DNA from: Chryseosolibacter sp966095595
GTDB lineage: Bacteria > Bacteroidota > Bacteroidia > Cytophagales > Cyclobacteriaceae
Reading direction: 5' to 3'
Assembly: GCA_966095595.1 (NCBI GenBank)
Contig: CBHTUB010000110.1
Location: forward strand, 1 to 13,772
Length of the DNA stretch: 13,772 bases
A program made the translations under genes and the position numbers. Shown here piece after piece: positions 6,910 to 13,305 of the stretch. The notes beneath the pieces were generated by a model, which was not told the DNA's origin, made no database searches, and was given only the letters and a program-made list of their open reading frames with translations. Position 1 is the stretch's first letter, and every line of letters begins with the position of its first letter.

Positions 6910-6948
6910 GAAGAGACATTTTTTAAACTATACGACAGCACATACAAA

Positions 6949-9906
6949 ATGAGTAAGAAGAAGTCCCCTCCCGGCAAGCCGACGATCGTTTCGCCTAATG
7001 TTCCTGCGAATGGCAATGGTGAGGCAATTCATACTGTTGCACTGGATGGATTGTACCAGAACTGGTTTCTTGACTATGCTTCCTATGTGATCCTCGAGCG
7101 GGCTGTTCCGCGGATTGAAGATGGATTGAAACCGGTACAGCGAAGGATCATGCACTCCCTCAAGGAGATGGATGACGGGAGGTTCAATAAAGTGGCAAAC
7201 GTTATAGGTCATTCGATGCAGTATCACCCGCACGGGGATGCGGCCATCGGGGAGGCCATCGTCAATATCGGACAAAAGGATCTGCTGATCGAGACACAGG
7301 GTAACTGGGGAGATATCCGTACCGGTGACAGCGCGGCAGCGCCTCGTTATATCGAAGCACGCCTCTCGAAATTTGCGCTCGACGTTGTCTACAATCCGCA
7401 GACAACAGAATGGCAGCTGTCATACGATGGTCGCAAAAAAGAACCCGTAACCCTTCCGGTAAAGTTTCCGCTTTTGCTCGCACAGGGCGTGGAAGGGATC
7501 GCGGTGGGACTGTCGACCAAGATCCTGCCACATAACTTTTGTGAGCTGATCAAAGCTTCGATCGACATCCTCAAGGAAAAGAAACCGAAGATATACCCCG
7601 ACTTCCCGACAGGAGGGATAGCCGACTTCTCGGAATATAATCAGGGGATGCGCGGCGGCAAGATCAAGGTACGCGCGAAGATCGAGATACAGGACAAGAA
7701 GACCCTTGTGATCAGGGAGATACCATTCTCGACAACGACTACTTCCTTAATGGAGTCGATTGTCAAGGCCAGTGAGAAAGGTCAGATCAAGATCAAGCAG
7801 GTTATCGATAATACGGCTAAGGACGTCGAGATCATGATCATTTTGCAAACCGGTCAATCGCCCGAGATCGCCATGGAAGCGCTCTTTGCGTTTACCGACT
7901 GCGAGATCAGCATTTCACCAAATGCCTGCGTGATCGTCAACGACAAGCCACAGTTCATGGCCGTTAACGACATCCTTAAATATAATACGGAGCTGACCGT
8001 AGCGCTGCTGAAGAGGGAGCTGGAGATCAAAAAGGCGGAGCTGATGGAGAAGATCCTCTTCTCGTCACTCGAAAAGATCTTCATCGAAAACAGGATATAC
8101 CGCGACATCGAGGAGGCCAAGACCTGGGAAGAAGTGATCGCCAGGATCGACAAAGGTCTGAAGCCACACAAGAATAAGTTCTATCGCGAGATCACCCAGG
8201 ATGATATCGTCAGGCTGACGGAGATCAGGATCAAGCGGATCTCGCGCTACGACTCATTCAAGGCCGATGAGATGCTGAAAGACCTTGAGAAAGAGCTGAA
8301 GGAAACGAACTATCACCTCAGGCACCTCACGGACTATGCGGTGGGTTACTTCCAGAAACTTCTTGAGAAATACGGAAAAGGCAGGGAACGCAAGACCGAG
8401 ATCAAGAGCTTCCAGTCTGTATCGGCAACCGATGTTATCGCGATCAACCAGAAGCTGTACGTGAACAGGGCCGATGGCTTTGTGGGTTATGGCTTGAAGC
8501 GTGATGAGTATATCTGCGACTGTTCAGATCTTGATAACGTCATTGTGATCCGCAAAGATGGCAAGGCGCTTATCTCCAAGATCCAGGAAAAGGCTTTCAT
8601 GGGTAAGGATATTCTCTATGTCGGTGTGTGGAAGAAGGCGGATGATCGTATGATCTATAACGTTATTTACTCGGACGGGAAGTCGGGCAAAACCTTTGCG
8701 AAGCGCTTCAACCTTCCGGGTGTTACACGGGATAAGGAGTACGACCTGACGCAAGGTCATCCCAACTCGAAGATCCACTATGTCAGTGGCAACCCCAACG
8801 GTGAAGCCGAGACGGTAGAGGTGAAGCTGAGTCCGGCGAGCACGGCCCGTAAGAAAATATTTGAATACGATTTCTCCGAGCTGGAGGTAAAAGGTCGCGC
8901 TTCACGCGGGAACATCATCACTCAGTACCCCGTTCGCAAGGTGGACTTCCTCAAGGCAGGCGCGTCAACGTTAAGCAAGATCGACTTGTGGTACGATGAG
9001 GCGGCCGGCAGATTGAATAAGGACGGTCGTGGCAAGAAGCTCGGAAAGTTCGATGGCGATGACCAGATCATTGCGTTCATGAGGAACGGATCCTACAAGA
9101 TCACCAGCTACGATCTTTCGAACCGCTATGACCCGGAGAAGACCATGCATATCGAGAAGTACAATCCGAAGAAGGTCGTTTCTGCGATCTACATCGACGG
9201 GGAGAGCAAGCAATACATGGTCAAGCGCTTCATGATCGAAACAAGCACAACAGATAAGGAGTTCGGCTTTATTTCCGAGACAATCGGGTCGAGGCTGGTA
9301 GTAGTATCGACTGCCGAATCTCCGGAGGTACAGATCGAAGTACAGAAGGCCAAGGACAAGCCGAAGAAAATGGAGACCGTAAACCTCGATGAGCTAGTGG
9401 AGGTGAAGGGCTGGAAAGCCGTTGGCAACAGGTTGTCGGAGTACAAGGTGTCGAAAGCAGTGCTCGTACAGGATGAAGAGACGGGCCTGGAGGAGGGCGA
9501 TGAAGAGAACGACCTGATCGAGGCGACCGAAACCGAAAGTGGTTCTCAGTCGCAAAAAAAAAAATGGGAAACAGACCCGGAGACAATCGAGGACGACGGA
9601 CAAGTCAACCTCTTCGCAGTCCCGGAAAAACCAAAGCTCCCGACAGGTCGGGACCAGCAAAGGCCGGAGCCAAAGCTCAAAGTCAAAGTCGAACAGCAAG
9701 CCCTCTTCGGAGCGGAGCAAAAAAGGGACGAAACAAACCTCAGCCAAAGTCAGCTCCAAAACCAAAAGCAAAGCCAAAGTCCAAACCAAAACCAAAGCGA
9801 AAGTGAAGGTGAAGAAGCGTTAGAGGACAATGGCTCCGGAGATGAACCGAAGAAAGACAATGGTAAATCATTCGGAGTGGGAGAAACGATCGAGTTCGAC
9901 ATATAG
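6949..9906 (+). CDS. parC: DNA topoisomerase IV subunit A
   Basis: DNA-cleaving subunit partnering ParE in chromosome decatenation. The 985-residue frame is complete. The winged-helix/tower core starts near residue 33 (DGLYQNWFLDYASYVI); the catalytic Tyr134 follows Arg133 in AAAPRYIEARLS. The quinolone region reads YHPHGDAAIGEAIV at 92-105. The tower and coiled-coil region extends to about residue 480 and a GyrA/ParC-type beta-propeller-like region covers roughly 495-835. Beyond residue 845 the tail becomes acidic, then Gln/Ser/Asn-rich, and ends SFGVGETIEFDI. Codons 869-872 lie in an 11-A run (9554-9564), and the following ~240 bases are open in all three frames, so the tail's frame history is uncertain. 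Start ATG at 6949 gives a short Lys/Pro-rich extension before the core; no Shine-Dalgarno sequence. In many relatives parC directly follows parE; here about 1 kb intervenes. A terminator follows 28 bases after the stop. Confidence 0.96.
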   Translation: MSKKKSPPGKPTIVSPNVPANGNGEAIHTVALDGLYQNWFLDYASYVILERAVPRIEDGLKPVQRRIMHSLKEMDDGRFNKVANVIGHSMQYHPHGDAAIGEAIVNIGQKDLLIETQGNWGDIRTGDSAAAPRYIEARLSKFALDVVYNPQTTEWQLSYDGRKKEPVTLPVKFPLLLAQGVEGIAVGLSTKILPHNFCELIKASIDILKEKKPKIYPDFPTGGIADFSEYNQGMRGGKIKVRAKIEIQDKKTLVIREIPFSTTTTSLMESIVKASEKGQIKIKQVIDNTAKDVEIMIILQTGQSPEIAMEALFAFTDCEISISPNACVIVNDKPQFMAVNDILKYNTELTVALLKRELEIKKAELMEKILFSSLEKIFIENRIYRDIEEAKTWEEVIARIDKGLKPHKNKFYREITQDDIVRLTEIRIKRISRYDSFKADEMLKDLEKELKETNYHLRHLTDYAVGYFQKLLEKYGKGRERKTEIKSFQSVSATDVIAINQKLYVNRADGFVGYGLKRDEYICDCSDLDNVIVIRKDGKALISKIQEKAFMGKDILYVGVWKKADDRMIYNVIYSDGKSGKTFAKRFNLPGVTRDKEYDLTQGHPNSKIHYVSGNPNGEAETVEVKLSPASTARKKIFEYDFSELEVKGRASRGNIITQYPVRKVDFLKAGASTLSKIDLWYDEAAGRLNKDGRGKKLGKFDGDDQIIAFMRNGSYKITSYDLSNRYDPEKTMHIEKYNPKKVVSAIYIDGESKQYMVKRFMIETSTTDKEFGFISETIGSRLVVVSTAESPEVQIEVQKAKDKPKKMETVNLDELVEVKGWKAVGNRLSEYKVSKAVLVQDEETGLEEGDEENDLIEATETESGSQSQKKKWETDPETIEDDGQVNLFAVPEKPKLPTGRDQQRPEPKLKVKVEQQALFGAEQKRDETNLSQSQLQNQKQSQSPNQNQSESEGEEALEDNGSGDEPKKDNGKSFGVGETIEFDI

Positions 9907-9933
9907 GCATCGCAGTTTCCAACACAGATACGG

Positions 9934-9961
9934 AAGGTCGTCATAAATGGCGACCTTTTTT
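9934..9961 (+). terminator. Rho-independent terminator after parC
   Basis: AAGGTCG (9934-9940) pairs perfectly with CGACCTT (9951-9957) across a 10-base loop, and the right arm runs directly into a T run ending at 9961. Confidence 0.72.
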
Positions 9962-9980
9962 ATTGCTCCCTGGACCGACG

Positions 9981-10011
9981 TTTGAGTGGTGGAAAAGTTG
10001 TATTATATTTA
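9981..10011 (+). promoter_or_regulatory. Bacteroidota-type promoter for the lipoprotein gene
   Basis: TTTG at 9981-9984 is followed after 19 bases by TATATTTA (10004-10011), one base off TAnnTTTG. The spacing is typical for the -33/-7 pair. Transcription would begin near 10017, before the ATG at 10035, which supports choosing that start rather than the earlier in-frame ATG at 9963, which lies upstream of the promoter and abuts the parC terminator. Confidence 0.5.
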
Positions 10012-10034
10012 GTGTATGTAAAACACTTATAGCA

Positions 10035-10925
10035 ATGAGTCGCGCCGTTCTTTGTATAGCCATCGTCAGTCTGAGCCTGTTCTCATGCGCGACTATTATT
10101 AACTCAAGTCATACGACCGTTGAGATATACAGCCGGGCCCCCTCGATTGTCATCGGGAACGATACCCTTCATGTTCAGAATCAACCCGTACACGCACGCG
10201 TAGAACGGCACAAGCTTCCGCTGAGAATCGTCGAGATCAGTGACACATTGTCCCGTGAGATACTGGTGAGCTCGAAGAAGTCATTTGCATATTACCTGAA
10301 CTTCCCCTACACCTATGGACTCGGTGCGCTTGTGGACATGAAAAATGAACGACGCTATACCTATCCACGTCGCATCTATTTCGAGAAAGATGGCTACAAA
10401 ACGCATAAAGCGCATGAAAGAAAGGCGGGAGATGTATTCTTTGAAATTGGATTCCCATGGCTTAATACATTTTTAACTGCGCCTGCCGGAGCACGGGAGG
10501 GCAGTAGCACCGGCTTCTGGTTCGTAAGCGGTGGCTTGGTATATTATCATTCTTCCCATGCTTATTGGCGGATTCATTCCCAGATGGCTGTTGACTTTCC
10601 GGTACCGTTACCGATGGGAGGAGATTTCGATGATTTTGAGTCCAGGTCGGGGATCTCGGCCAGCGTGTCACATCATCACGCTATAAACAGGTTCTCTATC
10701 GGATATGGATTGAATTGCACACGTTACGACTGGGTCACCAATGCAGAGGCCGAACGTGAACATCATTACGGCTTCGGATTGACCATACAACCCGCTGTTG
10801 AATTGGGACGTCGTCTTATCATCGGTCCGAACTATCGCCCGACGTTTTTTAGCAGGGGAAACATGAGATATGAGCACGTGATCAGCCTCAACGTGGAGTG
10901 GAGGATTCCAATAGCTCAAAAATAG
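10035..10925 (+). CDS. Lipoprotein with a beta-rich, outer-membrane-like C-terminal region, function unknown
   Basis: A 296-residue protein from ATG 10035. The N-terminus is a lipoprotein signal with a hydrophobic run ending in LFSC, so Cys18 would be lipidated. Directly after it, CATIINSSHTTVEIYSRAPS resembles the start of PEGA-like surface domains found in envelope lipoproteins of this phylum. A central hydrophobic patch (GFPWLNTFLTAPAG, then FWFVSGGLVYY) is followed by alternating polar and aromatic strands up to the end, such as RFSIGYGLNCTRYDW, HYGFGLTIQPAVELG and HVISLNVEWRIPI, which look like beta-barrel strands. I infer an envelope protein but cannot assign a function. An in-frame ATG at 9963 would add 24 residues and bury the signal sequence, so I rejected it. 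It stands alone, with its own promoter after the parC terminator. Confidence 0.78.
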   Translation: MSRAVLCIAIVSLSLFSCATIINSSHTTVEIYSRAPSIVIGNDTLHVQNQPVHARVERHKLPLRIVEISDTLSREILVSSKKSFAYYLNFPYTYGLGALVDMKNERRYTYPRRIYFEKDGYKTHKAHERKAGDVFFEIGFPWLNTFLTAPAGAREGSSTGFWFVSGGLVYYHSSHAYWRIHSQMAVDFPVPLPMGGDFDDFESRSGISASVSHHHAINRFSIGYGLNCTRYDWVTNAEAEREHHYGFGLTIQPAVELGRRLIIGPNYRPTFFSRGNMRYEHVISLNVEWRIPIAQK

Positions 10926-11230
10926 CTCGCCAAAGCGCACGTGCGCGATGACGCTTAATACTCTACTAGCGTGCCGTCTGGCGTTATCTCACTGAGAGCA
11001 TCTCCATAGGCTGATTGTAATAGTCTTCTTTTCGATTGAACCGATGTGAACTCACCAGTACAAAATTGCCGGCACTGATTTTAACTACTCCCCGAAGCAC
11101 ATCGCCGATAAAGCCGATACGTCTAAGCGCATATATACCTGGCCGCGCAGAGTGATCATTAAGTACGGAATAACTATAAAACGCTGAGCCCAAAACCACT
11201 GAGCTCCGAACCGCCAGGCATACCGCCAAA

Positions 11231-11272
11231 CGCTGAACCCTGAACGCTGAACCCGGAACGCTGAACGCGAAG
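11231..11272. repeat. Heptanucleotide tandem repeat (CGCTGAA/CCCTGAA alternating)
   Basis: Six consecutive 7-base units run from 11231 to 11272: CGCTGAA, CCCTGAA, CGCTGAA, CCCGGAA, CGCTGAA and the decayed CGCGAAG. Related but degenerate words (CGCTGAGCCC, ACTGAGCTCCGAACC) extend upstream to about 11182. Confidence 0.75.
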
Positions 11273-11398
11273 CGAACTCCCGGTTGGAAGACCCGACCCT
11301 TGCCCTAGATAAATACCCACTTTTACGGTAGAACCTGACATTATGATCGCAGCATCGAACCCCTTAAATCAGCTTGTTTTCAACGTTTCAACTTCGAA

Positions 11399-11426
11399 TA
11401 GTACAAAAGTACTACGGAAATAGTAC
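11399..11426. promoter_or_regulatory. Operator-like site with three palindromic half-sites before the hydrolase gene
   Basis: TAGTAC (11399-11404), GTACTA (11409-11414) and TAGTAC (11421-11426) form two overlapping perfect inverted repeats with spacers of four and six bases that share the middle half-site. The arrangement TACTA-N6-TAGTA resembles binding sites of HxlR/YodB-type winged-helix regulators (TACT...AGTA). TTCGAA occurs on both sides (11393-11398 and 11433-11438). No regulator gene is in the window. Confidence 0.5.
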
Positions 11427-11489
11427 ATCATTTTCGAAACCTCACAACATGATTTCCAGTTTTAGTGCTTATACCTTCCTCTCAACCCC

Positions 11490-12353
11490 ATGACTGAAGC
11501 ATTCAACGTTATTGCCTCCGACGGATACAGTTTGTCTGTTACAGGCCACTTGCCATCCAATCCCAATGGAGATGTTGTGCTGCTCAACTCAGCCACCGGC
11601 GTGAAGCAGGGTTACTATACGGACTTTGCCAACTTCATAGCAGATCAGGGATTCAGGGTTTACACGTACGACTACAGGGGCATTGGAAAATCAAGTCCCG
11701 AGTCACTCGTCGGCTTCAACGCCACAATGCATGAGTGGGGTACGCTCGACTATCACGCGGTGCTCAAACACCTTTTCGTGTCTTTTCCCGATTCAAAATT
11801 TACGGTGATCGGACACAGCGTCGGAGGTCAGATCATCGGTATGTCACCATTATCGGAGAATCTGGATAACATCATTACCATAGCGGCGCAGACGCCGTAC
11901 TGGAGAAACTTCAACAGTCACAGTAAGCTGTTCACATTCTGGTATGTGATGATTCCTTTTTTCACAAAGCTGTTTGGTTATTTCCCGGCATCGAAGCTGG
12001 GATTGTTTGAAAACCTTCCGGCAGGTGTCGCCCTTCAGTGGTCAAGGTGGGCGAAATCAAAATCATATGTATTCGACGAGCTGCCTTATATGAAGGAAAG
12101 ATTCAGGTCACTGCATCAGCCTGCGCTGATGATCAGCTTCTCCGACGATGAATACGCGCCACAGGGTTCTGTAACAAATTTGATGTCATATTTTAAAAAC
12201 CTCAAATGGAATCACTGGCACCTGAAGCCAAGAGATCTTAAGCAGGAAAAGATCGGACATTTCGGTTTCTTCCGCCGTAAGAAAGCTTCAGCGTTTTGGT
12301 CGGACATCACGGCATGGATCAGTCAGCCCGTACCTGCAACAAGCAGGACATAG
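11490..12353 (+). CDS. Alpha/beta-fold hydrolase (serine hydrolase, COG4757-like)
   Basis: A 287-residue cytoplasmic alpha/beta hydrolase with no signal peptide. The nucleophile elbow GHSVGG gives Ser110; the acid is Asp219 or Asp220 in SFSDDEYAP; the base is His257 in KIGHFGFF. The oxyanion region lies near LLNSATGVKQGYY (31-43), and DYRGIGKSS at 61-69 is the usual conserved turn after strand 4. A hydrophobic lid (LFTFWYVMIPFFTKLFGYF) covers residues 147-165. The pattern fits the predicted hydrolases of the COG4757 type; the substrate is unknown. ATG at 11490 is chosen because homology-like sequence begins at once. A 14-codon frame at 11449-11493 overlaps it as ATGA, and an operator-like element lies 64-91 bases upstream, so expression may be induced, for example by reactive electrophiles if the operator call is right. 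A strong terminator follows, making it a single-gene unit. Confidence 0.88.
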   Translation: MTEAFNVIASDGYSLSVTGHLPSNPNGDVVLLNSATGVKQGYYTDFANFIADQGFRVYTYDYRGIGKSSPESLVGFNATMHEWGTLDYHAVLKHLFVSFPDSKFTVIGHSVGGQIIGMSPLSENLDNIITIAAQTPYWRNFNSHSKLFTFWYVMIPFFTKLFGYFPASKLGLFENLPAGVALQWSRWAKSKSYVFDELPYMKERFRSLHQPALMISFSDDEYAPQGSVTNLMSYFKNLKWNHWHLKPRDLKQEKIGHFGFFRRKKASAFWSDITAWISQPVPATSRT

Positions 12354-12392
12354 AAGATACTGTTTAGTTTGGGTTTGGTTAAAATGTAGTTC

Positions 12393-12427
12393 GAAGGCGA
12401 CCAGGGGTGGTTGCCTTCTTTATTTTT
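12393..12427 (+). terminator. Rho-independent terminator after the hydrolase gene
   Basis: GAAGGCGACC (12393-12402) pairs with GGTTGCCTTC (12409-12418) over ten positions with one G-U pair and a six-base loop, followed by TTTATTTTT. Confidence 0.78.
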
Positions 12428-12437
12428 CATTCGGCGG

Positions 12438-12466
12438 TTGAAACGGCTCAAACAATTCAAATTTTG
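12438..12466 (+). promoter_or_regulatory. Possible promoter of the OmpA-family gene
   Basis: TTG at 12438-12440, 18 bases, then AAATTTTG at 12459-12466, one base off TAnnTTTG. It would start transcription only a few bases before the ATG at 12479, giving a nearly leaderless message, so this match is tentative. Confidence 0.3.
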
Positions 12467-12478
12467 TAACTTGTTGGC

Positions 12479-13144
12479 ATGAAACGTAACCTCGCGCTGC
12501 TACTTACTGCTGTGACTGTTTCGCTTTGCCACGCACAGAATCAGATCTATGCGAGTGGCAAGGTGATGGATTCACGAACGAACAAGGGAATCCGTGCGGA
12601 GATCGTATATGCCAGCATTCCCACCGGAAGCCTGTATGGCAAATTCAACGACAGCACTTTCATCTTTGAGATATTCGGAACTGCCAAATACAAAGTGACA
12701 GCCACCGCGCAGGGCTATAATGCCCGGACGGTCATCATCGATCCGAAGAACGTTACCCAGGAAGGCACGATATCCCAGAACATCACGCTAACTCCCAAAG
12801 GATCTACGATCGTGTTGAGCCACCTTATCTTCGATCAGGGTAAATCCACCATTCAGAAATCATCCTATTCACAGCTTGATGAAGTCGTCAGGATGATGAA
12901 GGACAATTCCAAAATGGTTATCCAACTGGAAGGTCATACTGATAACCAGGGCGATCCGAAGGCAAACCTGGAGTTGTCGCAGGAAAGGGTCGACGAGGTG
13001 AAGAAGTATATCGTGAAGCAGGGAATTCAGAAAGACCGGATCAAAACGAAGGCCTTTGGCGGAACGCAACCGCTGCGTAATGAAATGACTCAGGAAGCAC
13101 GAGCGTTGAACAGACGTGTCGAGATGCGAATACTGAAAGAGTGA
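12479..13144 (+). CDS. OmpA-family protein with N-terminal carboxypeptidase-regulatory-like domain
   Basis: A 221-residue secreted envelope protein that probably tethers outer membrane or periplasmic structures to peptidoglycan. A cleavable signal peptide covers about residues 1-19 (ending CHA before QNQIYASG). Residues 24-106 form a small beta-sandwich of the carboxypeptidase-regulatory/Cna-B kind: ASGKVMDSRTNKGIRAEI and the YKVTATAQGY strand. Residues 109-220 are the OmpA C-terminal domain, with LIFDQGKSTI at the start, EGHTDNQGD in the middle and NRRVEMRI at the end. Asp155 and Arg170 have the 15-residue spacing of the diaminopimelate-binding pair Asp271/Arg286 of E. coli OmpA. No transmembrane barrel and no lipobox are present, so it is a soluble periplasmic or surface-associated member. 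It converges on the M15 peptidase gene; both act on or bind cell wall, though a joint function is only inference. Confidence 0.9.
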   Translation: MKRNLALLLTAVTVSLCHAQNQIYASGKVMDSRTNKGIRAEIVYASIPTGSLYGKFNDSTFIFEIFGTAKYKVTATAQGYNARTVIIDPKNVTQEGTISQNITLTPKGSTIVLSHLIFDQGKSTIQKSSYSQLDEVVRMMKDNSKMVIQLEGHTDNQGDPKANLELSQERVDEVKKYIVKQGIQKDRIKTKAFGGTQPLRNEMTQEARALNRRVEMRILKE

Positions 13145-13244
13145 CTTTGAGGTCTCCTTTGAGATTTCTTTGTGTCCTGGATCTTATGGCGTGTATAATT
13201 TACGAATTACAGTTATTCGTATTGATAGCGTGTAGGATCTTTCA

Positions 13245-13278
13245 CCGCAGAAGCACGGAGGCGCAAGGTTACGCAGGG
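13245..13278. repeat. Degenerate CGCAGAG-type intergenic repeat between the convergent genes
   Basis: The words CCGCAGAAGCACGGAG, GCGCAAGG and TTACGCAGGG resemble the CCGCAGAGRCGCAGAGG-type sequence that recurs in intergenic DNA of many bacteria, including Bacteroidota. It lies in the 13145-13305 spacer, which also holds a small inverted repeat ACGAAT/ATTCGT (13202-13207 and 13215-13220) and nothing coding. Confidence 0.4.
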
Positions 13279-13305
13279 ATAATCTAAAAAATCGAGGGTA
13301 AGTTG

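Larger units (their letters stand above)
10926..11489. other. 564-base gap with a palindrome, heptamer repeats and an operator-like site, no convincing gene
   Basis: After the lipoprotein stop there is a perfect 12-base palindrome GCGCACGTGCGC at 10935-10946 without a T run. A minus-strand frame of 81 codons (10984-11229) has no family resemblance, and its N-terminal part lies next to degenerate repeat sequence, so it is not called; a decayed gene fragment cannot be excluded. Heptamer repeats follow at 11231-11272, then AT-rich promoter-like DNA with the palindromic half-sites at 11399-11426 ahead of the hydrolase. Confidence 0.5.

Noticed and set aside
6395..6910. Diversity-generating retroelement
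   Set aside because: The four-helix protein is related in fold to Avd, but there is no reverse transcriptase, template repeat or variable-repeat gene in the window.
9189..9944. Several long minus-strand frames behind the parC tail
   Set aside because: They arise from the purine-rich low-complexity coding strand of parC and consist of Leu/Phe/Arg-rich or Ser/Pro-rich low-complexity sequence.
9963..10034. Upstream ATG start for the lipoprotein gene
   Set aside because: It would place 24 residues before the lipoprotein signal and lies upstream of the predicted promoter, immediately after the parC terminator.
10984..11229. An 81-codon minus-strand frame
   Set aside because: No family recognised, no promoter seen, and the 5' part borders degenerate heptamer repeat. 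A decayed gene fragment remains possible, so it is described within the gap entry only.
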